This document shows positions 1 to 12,600 of a stretch of 64,000 nt of DNA, in pieces. Both the position numbers and the translations under genes were made by a program. Every line of letters starts with the position of its first letter. The stretch's first letter is position 1. Origin of the DNA: Camarhynchus parvulus (Eukaryota; Chordata; Aves; Passeriformes; Thraupidae); the NCBI RefSeq assembly GCF_901933205.1, contig NC_044576.1, positions 6,915,024-6,979,023 on the forward strand. Reading direction: 5' to 3'. The notes beneath the pieces are model-generated. The model did not search any database. It was not told the DNA's origin and was given only the letters and a program-made list of their open reading frames with translations.

Positions 1-1
1 A

Positions 2-3000
2 CCACGGGCAAAAGACCTGGCGTATGGCTCAGACTCAACAACGAAAGGACACTGGGACAAAAAAATCTATAGGACGTGGGAAAGTCCTGGAACTTCTAAT
101 CATAAAACACAGAAGGAAAAGCTTTCACATGTGCTGGTTCCAGATACAGTAAAAGAAAACCATGTTGATCATGCTGAATCTAAAACTGACCAAAAAAGTG
201 AATTTATCACTGTGACAGAGCACAAAGTGGCCTCAAATGGAATCCATTCAGAAGAAGTGAAGGAACTGACTGTAAAATCCCCCTCAAAAAGGGTTTTATA
301 CAGAGAATTTGTTGTCAGGGAGGGGGAACGTAATGGTGAAGTGGCTGATAAAATATCTAAAAGGAAAGAAGAAATTGCTGTGTCCCATATCCCAGTCAGA
401 ATTGTTGAGGAGAAGAGAGCCATGCTTGATGGTGTCTATGAACTTTCAGCTAAAGTATCCCAATCAGCTGTGATTCAGGAGAAAGTTGAAAGGCAGATTG
501 ATTATGTGGAAGATGAAAAAATAAAGCATTCAGAAATCAGAGAAGTTACCAAGCAGCAGAGCTCAATAGGTCTAAGTCCTCCTGCTGAGGAAACAGAGCT
601 ATCCCCTAGCAAATCACCAGATTCTTTAGAATGTAGCCCAGGAAAGGAATTTCCTTCGAGTGACATAGCTGACCCCGGTGCCAGTGATTACTTGAATAAA
701 GTTGCACCACTAGTGAGCACTGAGGGAGTAAAAGAAATTAAGACCTTACCTGTTTATGTCAGTTTTGTTCAAGTAGGAAAGCAATATGAGAAAGAGGTGC
801 AACAAGGTAGTATTAAAAAAATTGTCAGTCAGGAAAGTAAGACGGTACAAGAGACGAGGGGGACATTTTACACAGCTAGGCAGCAAAAACAGCCTCCTTC
901 TCCACAAGGTAGTCCAGAGGATGACACGCTAGAACAAGTGTCCTTTATAGACAGCTCTGGTAAAAGCCCTTTAACACCAGAAACACCAAGTTCAGAGGAA
1001 GTGAGTTACGAGTTTACATCTAAAACACCTGACTCACTGATAGCTTATATCCCAGGCAAGCCCAGCCCTATACCTGAGGTGTCTGAGGAGTCAGAGGAGG
1101 AAGCAGAGGCTAAGTCAACATCTGTGAAACAGGCAGAGGTTGAGGAACCACAGATCGACAAAACATTACCTAATCTTATAAATAAGGACTCTAACAAAAG
1201 ACCCAAAGGTAACAGAGTTGCCTATATTGAATTCCCTCCTCCTCCACCACTGGATGCAGATCAAGGTGAATCAGAAAAGAAGCCTCATTATTCCACTGAG
1301 AGTGAGATGGAGATGACTGAAGTGAACTTGCAAGATGAACACGACAAGTGCCAACTGGCTGAACCTGTCATCAGAGTGCAGCCACCTTCTCCTGTGCCAC
1401 CGGGAGCAGATGTCAGTGACTCCAGTGATGATGAATCCCTCTATCAACCTGTTCCACTTAAAAAGTATACGTTCAAACTGAAAGAGCTGGAAGATGACCA
1501 GAAAGAGATCTCAAAACCCAAAGCCCCTGAAAAGATTGAGAAACAGAAAGAGTTAGGACATCCCACTTCTGGGAAACCCAATGAGTTTGACAATGGGGTT
1601 GATTCACCCCAGAATGATGTAGTGCAAAATGGGAGTAACAATGACCAGTCTGTCACAGAGTGTTCCATAGCAACCACTGCAGAATTCTCCCATGATACCG
1701 ATGCGACAGAGATTGACTCTCTGGACGGTTATGATTTGCAAGATGAAGATGATGGTTTAACTGAGAGTGATTCTAAACTTGCAGGTCCGGCAGTTGAAAC
1801 CAAAAAGGACGTATGGACTACAGAAGGCATTCTAAAGCAGACTGATCGCTGTTTTAGCCAGAGTAAGCTTGAAGTCATTGAGGAGGAAGGCAAGGTAGGC
1901 CCTGAAGAAGACAAGACATCTTCCAAAGGTCCATCTTCTGACAAAGCTGGAGATAAGAGCGATAAGAAGTCAGGGGCACAGTTTTTCTCTTTGGAAGGCA
2001 GACACCCTGACAGGACTGTATTTCCTGACTCGTATTTCAGTTACAAAGTAGACGAAGAATTCGCAACACCTTTCAAAACTGTGGCCACCAAGAGTCTAGA
2101 TTTTGACCCGTGGTCGAATAACCGAGGTGACGATGAAGTGTTTGAGACTAAATCAAGGGAGGATGAGGCTAAGCCATTTGGTCTGGCAGTGGAAGACAGA
2201 TCTCAAGCAACGACACCTGACACAACACCAGCCAGAACTCCAACAGATGAGAGTACGCCAACTAGCGAGCCCAACCCCTTCCCATTTCATGAGGGGAAGA
2301 TGTTTGAGATGACTCGCAGTGGTGCAATTGACATGAGCAAGAGGGATTTTGTTGAAGAAAGACTCCAATTTTTTCAGATTGGTGAGCATACTTCTGAAGG
2401 GAAGTCAGGGGACAAGGGGGAAGGGGATAAAAGTACAGTCACTGCCATCACACAGCCACAGGCAGGGGACAGCACTGTAGAAACAAACCTAGAGAGACCA
2501 GTAGAAACAACAGCAGTTGAAAATAAGCCCGGCATCCAGGCCAGTGGAGATTGCATGGAACAAACACTTGGTAGTAACTCACTGGAGAAATCATCGGCAG
2601 CAGTAAACGCTTCCAAAGTTGATCCCAAATTGCGCACACCAATTAAAATGGGAATTTCTGCTTCCACCATGACTCTGAAGAAAGATGGCCCTGGAGAAGT
2701 GACAGATAAGATAGAAGCTGTGATGCCAAGTGGTGAGGGATTAGAAAATGAAACTGTAGCAGTGATTGCGAGTTCAGCTTCTAGCCAGACAAGCTGTAGG
2801 CAAACAGAAAACACTGATTTTCCAAAAGATAATTTTAATAACAACAACAATTTGGATTCATCTGCTGTCCCTACAGATGATATTACCTCTAATGTAGTGC
2901 TAAAAGAACATTTGGAACTGAAATGTTCCCTCCAGAAAGCTAATCAAGCGAAAAGCACTTCAGGAAAAGGTACAGGGACAACACAAGGACACAGAGTAAG

Positions 3001-3665
3001 AGATAAGCAAAAGCCACACGGAGAGCAGCAAAAGTCAACAGAGTTGGTAGGAGCTAGAGGAAAATCAAAGCTTCCTGTAAAGGCCAGCTCAGTAAAACAA
3101 GTCTTTTCCCAAAATAATCTCCAAAGCAATACAGGGAGTAAAGCGAAAGAGGCTAGTAAGCCTGACAAAGCAAAACAAAATAATTCTTCTCCCTGTCTAG
3201 AAGCAAGGTCTAGGATTCCTGTAAAAAACACACATAGGAGTAATCTAGCTAGAAGAACTCCAGCCCTGCCAAAACAAGAGCAGGTAGAGAAAGAAAAACC
3301 AAAACAACTTCCTTCTAAATTACCAGTAAAGGTAAGATCTACCTCCGTCACCATGACAACAGTTAAAGTAAAGAAAAATCAGCTTAGGGAGGTATGTAAA
3401 CATTCTATTGAATATTTTAAGGGAATTAGTGGTGAGACATTAAAGCTTGTGGATCGTCTTTCTGATGAAGAGAAAAAGATGCAGTCAGAGGTCTCTGATG
3501 ATGAAGAAGACAGTACATCAAGGAACACATCCTTATCAGAAGCTACTCAAGTTTACCTGCCTTCCATTACACCGAAGTCTGCTAGAGACATGAGAACAGA
3601 GGCAGCATCTATAAAATCAAAGATTGAAAAGGCCGACAGTGAGAGGAGGAGGAGTAAGAGGACTG
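2..3665 (+). CDS. ANK3: ANK3 giant exon, 3' portion (1221 residues, neuronal 480/270 kDa isoforms)
   Basis: This is one uninterrupted frame starting before the window. Codons from base 2 are open, so no start codon belongs here. The protein is acidic, Ser/Thr/Pro-rich and apparently disordered, as expected for the giant exon used in neuronal ankyrin-G. Landmarks include [20 protein letters not shown] (about 975-1035), [15 protein letters not shown] (about 1360-1405), [20 protein letters not shown] (about 2210-2270), MTRSGAIDM from 2309 and a basic segment ending in [20 protein letters not shown] (about 3400-3460). The exon ends at G3665, where AGGACTG is followed by the donor GTGAGA. The next exon completes the split Gly codon and continues with [11 protein letters not shown], matching mammalian ankyrin-G. 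Read-through past the donor meets a stop at 3734-3736. The GABARAP-binding part of the giant exon should lie upstream of the window. Confidence 0.96.
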
Positions 3666-6600
3666 GTGAGAATGAAGGCAGTCAGGTTTCTGGAGCTCTC
3701 ATGGCTCACCTCGTGGAGATCAAGCCTAGTTTGTAAAACTTTCAACTTGTTGATCCTAGTGCATGAACTGTTGTGATTGCCTGTGGAGTGACTTAACTGT
3801 AGTTTTCATTCTGTCATTGTCATCTGTATGTGCTGTCTTATTCTCTTTTTTCTTCCTTCAAACAAATTCTGTACTGTAGAAAGCTAGTGAAGCATGCCAA
3901 AGACATTCATGTAACTCAGAAATTGATGTAACTCAGAAATTGAAAGATGTCTTTTGTGACAGTATATTTGTTCTGTCAAGGTAGAGAAAATAGACAATCT
4001 GGCCTTGGTGGTTTTCACCAGTAATTGAAAACTTGTCTACAGTCTAACAGATAGATTGTCAGCATGTTTGGTTTCATTACACGACATCATGTAGTTTTAC
4101 ATTTTGGCTTTACACAGGTGAAAATCTAAAAGCTGTGAAAAAACTTTGTTTTGTAGCTTATTAGGTCACACAACCATTCTAATAAACAATATCAGCACTG
4201 TCAACTTAGTCAATTAAAGCTATTATTTATAATAAACTATTATCCGGTATTGTGGTTTTCTGTGCAAAACCTTTTTAATTGAGAAATTGTAAATCACAGG
4301 TCCACAGAGTCCATGTGAACGGACAGATATAAGGATGGCAATTGTAGCTGATCACCTAGGACTTAGCTGGACAGGTAAGCTTTTCTGCTTTAATATTGAA
4401 ATCAGTCTTTGCTATTGCTTTTTTAGATTTTCTTTTACCAAAAGATGCAGCAAGACTGCATGAGGCTCTCTCAAGTTCACAGCTTCCCAAAACATGCAAT
4501 GTATTGCTGGGCAAAGATGCCTAATAGGAAAATATTCCTTGATCTTTCAGTAAATCAAAGAGAAAATAACTAAATGCCGTTCCTCTCAGGATGTTCTCCC
4601 AAGGTGCTGAGAGGCTCTACCTGCCTGGGCTCAGGGCTGCTCCTGGGATGTTTCCTGTCCCTGGATTGCAGTTTTCCCCAAGCCCTGGTTGCAAGGAGCC
4701 CAGCAACCAGGCAGGTCATTGCTGGAGGCTCTGCCCACCTGTGGCCCCCTGTGCTGGTGGGCAGAGCTGCCCTTCCTGGGCTCACAGCTGCAGCAGCCAG
4801 CTCTGCCAGGGCTCAGGTGACGACAGCACCAGTGCTGAGCTGCACAGGGTGCTCCCAGGGGAATAACAATCAGAGGAAATTAACAGAGTTTATAAATTAG
4901 CAGTGATGAGGCAATCTCCAGGGGGGGCTTTTTCATCATGTTTAAGTGGCTTACTGAGTAGAAGTGTGATAATCGCTTCCAGAGATGATTGAAATTCAAA
5001 ATGATGTCTTAGGAAATTAAAGTATGGGGATATAATGCCATGTTCATTGTTATCTGTAAGGTTTGTGTCAGGGAGTTTTGTTGATGTCTCTGTGACCTAT
5101 GAAAGTTAGTATTTTTAAGCTTGACAAGATAATTGAGGGATTTGTGCTTTCTTTGGTGTTTTTTGGTTTGTTTTCTTTTCTCACTTGTTTTTTTTGTCTT
5201 TATAGAACTGGCAAGAGAACTGAATTTTTCTGTGGATGAAATAAATCAAATCCGAGTAGAAAACCCAAATTCTCTTATTGCTCAAAGCTTCATGTTATTA
5301 AAAAAATGGGTTACCAGAGATGGGAAAAATGCTACAAGTAAGTTCAAGTAGTTACTTTTGTTGTTTATAAGTTATAGCCCATTTCATCTGTTGCCAAGTT
5401 GTAGAAAATACTATGAATGTCCTTCACAAACAATCAATGAAAAAAGAAGTTTCAGGTACATTTTTACCAGGAGTTAGAAATATGTCATATTTATTCACTA
5501 TATATGCAGAAGGAAATGACCTGTTCTCCATATCCATAATTGATAGAACAGGTAATGGGCTTGAACTCCAGTAAAAAAAATAATAGGCAAAACTTTCCAG
5601 TAACAAGCAATGTGGAACATGGAAATGACTGCCTGGAAAATTTAGGTAGTTTCACTAATTTGCAGGTCATAGGAAAAGACTAAACTTCTTCCTATGAGGA
5701 GTGATGGAGATGCTGATTCTGTGCTGATGATTATGAGTTTATCATCTGTACATTTCACTTGAATTGCTCAAACTGAAAAGAGGGGTTGATTTTTGTGAGG
5801 TGTGAATTGTGTTCATTACCCTTCTCTGAGCCACAAACTCCTACACACCATTTGAGTCTCCTTTGATCTCTTTCGCTGTAGAAGTGATTTCCAGTATTAC
5901 TGTGTTCTCACAACAGGATTTTTGTAAATGAGATTTCATGATGTACTGCATGAATAGCCTTATATACATTATTACCTACATGACTGCATATTCTGCCTCA
6001 AAACAGAATGGTTAACAGGATTTTTACTCTCCCTTTACACTCCAGTAAAAGGATATTTTGTATCAGTAGTAAGTAAATATGTTCTTTAAGAGCTATCTGA
6101 CCTTAATCTTTGTGCCTTTTGTGTTGTAATATAATTATACTTGGAGAAAGTGTAGACTCTTAATAGATGTGTATCTTGAAGAAGTAGGCAGCTGAATGAC
6201 TGCTCAGACAAATGCTGGGGTTTGCTAGAACCAAAGGCATTTGGACATGACAGCAATTTGTAAGTAATGCAGTGTGAATGTAATTGAGAAAAATGATCAC
6301 ACAGTTCTGCAATGCTGAACCTTTTTCTGATGTGTTTTACTTTTTTTTTTTCAGCTGATGCCTTAACTTCTGTATTGACAAAAATTAATCGAATAGATAT
6401 CGTGACCCTGTTGGAAGGACCAATATTTGATTATGGAAATATTTCAGGCACCAGAAGTTTTGCAGATGAAAATAACGTATTTCATGATCCCATTGATGGT
6501 AATTGAATTCTGTAGTCATATTTAATTCCGTGACATGTCCAATAATCCAATAATGTTGTATAAACTAGACTTTAAAGAAAGATTGTTTTACAGAAAGAAC

Positions 6601-9600
6601 AATTTAAAATGTGTAAAGGGGTTTTCCTCTCCATAAGCATGATGTAATAGAATCATAGAATATTCTCAGCTGGAAGGGACCTATGAAGACCATCGAGTCC
6701 AGCTCCTGGCCCTGCACAGGACAGCCCCAGGAATCACACCATGTGCCTGAGAGCATTGTCCAAACACATCTTGAACTCTGGCAGGCTTGGTGCTGTGACC
6801 ACTCCTCTGTTCCAGTACCTGGCCACCCTCTGGGTGAAAATCCTCTTCCCAATATCCAGCCTAAACCTCCCCTGGCAGAGCTTCCTGCTGGCTCATGTTC
6901 AAATTCCCACTGACCAGGGCCCCAGGTCCCTTTCCACAGGGCTGCTCTCCAGCCTCTCATTCCAGCCTGTACACACAGCCAGGGTTGGCCCATGCCAGGT
7001 GCAGAACCCAGCACTTGTCTTTGTTAATTTTGTATGGCTGGTGACTGCCCAGCCCTCCCTGCCTTGGAGGTGTCCACAGCTGCTCCCAATTTCAAATCAT
7101 CAGCGAACTTCCTTAGTACACCTTCAAGTTCTGCATCCAGGTCATTTTGGGGATATGCAGCTTGCACATTATTATCTCAAACACTAAGTGCAGAGTCCCA
7201 CAAATGTGTGCCTGAGTGAACACTGGTTCCCACCAGCCTCAGGGTCACTTGACAAGACCGAGCTTTTCTCCTGCAGCACTTGTCCTTTGAGGCTTGCCCA
7301 TGTCTATTTTTTATGTACTTGATATTTAATGCTTGAGAATTTACCTGGAAATATGTGTATTCTTTGGCTTCTTGTCTAGATATGTAGTAGTAAAATTCTT
7401 AAAGGAAAAAAAAGGAAGAAGAAGGAGGGAAAAGTGCATAGTATTTGCATGGAACAAATTAATGTGCAATTTACTACCAAGCCTCTTTGAGACCTGTGAA
7501 CATCGATTGCTCTATGATTTTCACTTGGACCATTTCTCCAATAGCAGTAGAAAAATAAGAAAATGTTTTTTTAGTGCATAAGTGAATATATTTTTCAGCC
7601 TGCTAATGGGTAAAGTTGTGTAATAATTTCCTCTTTAAAGTTGTATCAAATGATAGCAGAACTGTGCGGGTTAAATTTGTGTCAGATTAAAAGCAAAAAT
7701 GAAATTCTTCTTGTAAAACAAAATTTCCATGGAAGTGCTTTTTATTTATCAGTATATTGAAGATACTAAATGTTGACTATTTCTTGTTTCAAATGTTAGA
7801 TAACAGGCACTGGATTATTACTTTGATTTTATTTGCTTGTATTATAAATAGCTCCTTAAATAAGAGAATTTTTTTGTAAGTAGCATTTCTTTTGGTTTTT
7901 GTAATTTGTTCAATTATGTTTTGGCTTTCTCTGTATTTTAGTAAGATTTTTTTTTTTCTTCAGAGCATATGAGCTCAGTGTACCTCCATTATTGAGCAGC
8001 ATTGCTGGTCATTGAATCATTGCACTACAGAAATAGTTTTCTGTTGACATTTTAAGAAAGTTTCTCTTGAAATGTTGCTTGAGCCTTTTAATAGCAGCAT
8101 CAATGTTTTTATGAAAAAAGCGCTTCTCTGCAGTTGCTTTGTGTCTCTCCTCTTCTCTGAACCTTCCTCAAGCTTCCTTTCCTCACCAAGACCAGACCTC
8201 CTTTGCCTTTCTCTCGGCTGGTTCAGGAAACAAAGCCCCAGTCCCTGTTGATGCACCTCCCCTTGCAGGCAGCACAATGGCCAGTTAACCCCACAGCATG
8301 TGTTTTTTCCTTTCCTAGGTTGCCCAACCTCATTTGCCAGAATGCGAACTTAAGGTTTTGTAGCCATTTTTTTATGTGTATATTCAGTTTAATCATTTTG
8401 TATGGCTTTTTTTTTATGTTTTCATCAATTTTTCTTTTCTCTTTATTTGATCAGTGTATCTGATTGTACCAATGTCACCAAGATCACCTCAATCTTCAAG
8501 ATCACCAAGATCTCCTTACTCACCACAGTCCTCTCACCCGAATAACTTCACTGTACCTGAAATATTCATATAGCTCTCCCTTGTTTACTCTTTTATCCCT
8601 TTGTTAACTTCCTTACTTTAGTTTTTTTTATCCTGCTGTGTGTTTAGATCTACTGTCTTTTAGTATCCTCGTTAGGATCCATTTCTGTTCTTCATTTCTC
8701 AACTAGTCCATTCTTGTAACTCTGTGATTAAATTGGAGGTATATGCTAGTAACATTGTATTTCTGGTATTGTGTATGTTTATATAAAAGCATATTAAAAA
8801 TATGGATCTGTTTTAGAAAGAATACCTACTGACAAAAAAGTGGCTGTCCAATGTTATGATCTACTGCTGTCTTTAAAATCTGTTCATTAAACTACCAAAT
8901 TTAAAAAAATAAATAAAATCTTGGCAATAAAGATTTACACAATATGACTGCAAGAGATTGTCTTGTGTGTAAAGGGACAACCACCCTTGTCCACATTTGA
9001 TTTATTGCATGCCCATAAGACAATCTGCTACAGCTTGAAAATGTTTAAAATGGCTGCACAAGCAATTGCTGAAAACTTTGCCGACTATTAAAAAAATAGT
9101 CAGAAGTACTGGCTTCCATGTAAAATTCTCTGGCAGTACTCATTCTTTGTTCCATCTCTTTGGGACAAAGTAACAAAACCTATCAGAACTGCATTGGTTC
9201 TTATACACCTGCACCTCCTTGTGTGTTTCATACTTCATGTAACCCATGAATCATTTGGCATTTGCTTATTTGTTGCTCCACGTTTCATCCCAGTCAGTCC
9301 AAATGTGCTGTCTTCCTTAGGTTATCCCTCCATCCAAGTGGAACTGGAAACTCCCACTGGGTTGCGCTTCGTGCCGCCCACCCCTTTGCACCAGGACGAT
9401 TTCCTTAGCGACACCTCTAGCCTAGAGTCACCCCTTAGAACTCCCAGTAGGCTGAGTGACGTGTTAGTGACCTCCCAGGGACACGTAGATGGTACAGCAG
9501 CAGCCCCGCCAGTGGTGACTGAAGAGGACACTTCACTGGATGACAGCAAAGTTGATTTCTCAGTGCCTAGAGAAGGAACACCTAAAGATATTTCCGTAGG

Positions 9601-12600
9601 CGAGAGCCAGTTGGAGGAAGTGGACCTTAAAGATTTTCCGCGGTATCTCGGTAGTTATGGCGGGATATCCAAAGATGCTAAACAAAGGCAGAGCGAAGAG
9701 ACTAGTGAAAGAGGAGTGAGGACTGAACAGCCCGAGAGAGACAAGTCTGGTACTGATGAGGAGATGACGGCAGAAAAGTTTAAGTCTCTGTTTGAGGACA
9801 TTCATCTGGAAGAAGGAGCTGAGTCTGAGGAGATGACGGAAGAAAGAGTATGGTCAATTCTTAAAGGTGTTCAACAAGCAGAACGCGAAATGTCTTCAAT
9901 TACAGGTTGGCAGCCTGACTCCTCCAGCGTCTCCGAGGCGCCGACGTCGGGGCGCAGGATAGGCAGCAGCCTGCTGGATCGCCTGGACGAGAGGTGAGCC
10001 CCCTGAGCTGCAGTGTGCCTGTCAGCAGGCTGCCCACGCTGCCACCAGCAGCGCTGCACGGGCTGCTGCTCTCTCAGAATACCTCTGTATGCTTATATGT
10101 ACATGTAAAAGAAAAACTTGATTTGGCCTCAGATGTATTTGGCTTTAAAAATGTGTATTTGTCAGGTTTCATTCTCGATACAGGCATTTGAGAAGTAGTT
10201 CATGTTATCTTTAGCAGGTAGTATTTCTTTTCCTGTTCTTTATCTTGTGTATTTCTATTTCTAATTCATCTCAGTGGTGCATAGATGTAGCTGGAATCAA
10301 GAACATTATCTGAAACCAGGATGCTACATTACTCTTATTTTTGAGCACCTTTATAGCAATCACCCTTTCCATTTGCATCTCTTTGCCTTCCCTCAGATAA
10401 TTGTTACTTTTCCCGTAAGCCAGTTTTTGAATTGTCACTTTTTATAACACTTGGTTCAAGTGTATTATGTCATGCTAATGTACTAGACTTTTTAAAAGAC
10501 AAGTTACATGGCATAAGGAGGTAAGAATGGTGATACCAAACCCACCTAGTCCTGTTTGTTGTGTCCTAGCAGTGGCTGCAAGGAAGAAGAGGGGATGTAT
10601 GTGCTGCATTCTCCCAAACTCCACTTATCCTTTGTATAATGAGCTGCTGAGAGGGATGCTTTCTATGTATTTATCCTCAGTGCATATTTCCCTTGTACGA
10701 GCTTTTCCAGCCTGCCCTTTCAGCATTGACAATATGTGTTGGGCTGTCCAGCCCTACTGGTGCCCACTGGGCAAGGGGTTCCTGTGATCACTAATTGAAG
10801 AGCCAGCTCTGCAGGAGCTATAAATCAACACAGAATGATTATCTGCACAGTGATCATTTCTCTGCCAGCAGTTTACATCCTCTGCATCTTTGACTCAGGA
10901 TGTTTTAAGGTTCAAGGTAGCATTAGATACTCTCTTATCAAGTCTAGTGGGAATTTGGTCATTGATTTCAGCAAATTCGTTGTCTTTCAATACTGTAAAG
11001 CACTTGAACTACTACTGATGTCATTCCTGTTGTTAAGCAAGTGTTGTTTTTCTGCATTTTATATTGTGTTAAATTAGTGAAATAGATCACTTCTGGAAGT
11101 AAAAGGGCTTCCTTAAGAAGATATCAGTTTCTAGCTAGATGAATTCCCTTTGCTGTCTTTTGTAAGAGTCTTGCCAGCAAACAGCTGGCATATTTTCATA
11201 TGTCAGCATTACACAGTCATAGTTTTTAACAGAAAGTGAGCAAAAATCCAAAGGAAAAGAAAACTCTTTATCAGAAGTGCAGGTGAAACCTCTCCTTAGG
11301 TAATCTGACACAAAATTCTGGTCAGCTTTCTGTCTTTTCGTAACCTTCCTTGCCTTTGGCTCTGCATATTGTTGAGACTCTTCAGTATCTAAGGACCTAT
11401 TTGCAGATTTTTTAAATGGCAAGACTTATCTGGAGTACAGATATTGTACTTTTGGGGGAAAAATAAGTGGTAATTGCATGGTACCAGATACTTTCATCAC
11501 CTCTTTGATTAGAGAGTGGTTTAAAAATAAGTGCCTTCAGGCTTTAGCTCATGATTATACAAGAGAGCTGGTAGGTTTTATGTATTTTTTTTTTCTCTTT
11601 TTACTCCTCTTCACCGAGTGGAAGGAGATTAACATAAAACATTTGGCCTTGTTTCCAGTGTCCACCCTATTTTCATTGCTACTGAAATGATGCCATGATG
11701 CGGAAGACAAGGTTGTTAAATAGATTGATGTCTGCAAGTGGAATCTAAAATTTTGCTTTTCTCTGTGTGAAATGTATGGGCTCAGACTGAAGGCTCAGTA
11801 AGAGGCTTGGTGCTTTGCCCTTCTGCCTGTGATTTAAGGCCTGAACAGCTGTCTATTCCTTTCTCTTTTTCTTGTAGTTCGGACCAATGTCGGGATTCTG
11901 TTACCTCATATGTCAAAGGAGAAGCAGGGAAGCCAGAAACAAATGGAAGCCTATCCGAGTCCACATCAGAGGCAAAAACTAAATCCTACATCCAGGAAGC
12001 TTTAAATGATGTGGGAAAACACAGTGATAAAGAAGCCCTGAAAACAAAGTCCCAGATCTCAACTGGTACTAATGAGCAGACATTATCATCAACAGCATAT
12101 CAGAAATCTTTGGAAGAGACCAGCAAGCCAACAACAGAAGGCAGCAAAACATCTGTGCTTGTCAGCGTGAAGAAGATGGGCTGGAGTACTTCTGAGGATG
12201 GCAAGCCAAGAACAAGCATCCAAGAGGAGGAGGGAGCAGTAATGTCTGAACAGAAGGTACAGTATGTCCTGTAATAATTAGCAGTGTGAGGAGTCCCTGT
12301 TGCTTGACATATTGGTTGACAAATTTTTTTGTGCGACTTGCAGTGTTGTTTGTGACAGGGTTAGGGTTTTTTTCTTATCCTTCTTTATGCCTTTTCAGTT
12401 TATTACTGAATTGAGAAAAATGGAATTGAGAAAAACACTGGAAATTTTTATTTGTGTTGTGAATAGAATGGGGTGGAGTCAGGATAGGCAGGAGAGCCAA
12501 GAAGGGCTGCATAATCCCCTCCCTGCCTGGCCCTGAGCCCTGGAAGAGGCTGGAGCAGCTTCTGGGACCACTGTCCTGCACTGCTGGGGAACAGCCCCTT

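Larger units (their letters stand above)
6499..9320 (+). other. ANK3: ANK3 intron carrying a CR1 fragment and a probable alternative terminal exon
   Basis: This 2.8-kb intron runs from GTAATT to TCTTCCTTAG. It holds the CR1 fragment at about 6646-7265 and the candidate terminal exon at 8455-8950. The rest is AT-rich intronic sequence in which I see nothing further. Confidence 0.85.

Noticed and set aside
131..3736. A stand-alone 1201-codon gene starting at GTG 131
   Set aside because: The frame is open back to base 2 and the true 3' end is the splice donor at 3666. It is an internal piece of the ANK3 giant exon, not a gene with its own start.
6683..7219. Several overlapping frames at 6.6-7.2 kb on both strands
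   Set aside because: They fall within a decayed antisense CR1 fragment.
9194..9320. Upstream part of the open frame joined to the ANK3 tail exon
   Set aside because: It lies before the acceptor CTTCCTTAG at 9320. The phase and residues at 9321 match the known ankyrin-G junction, so this part is intron.
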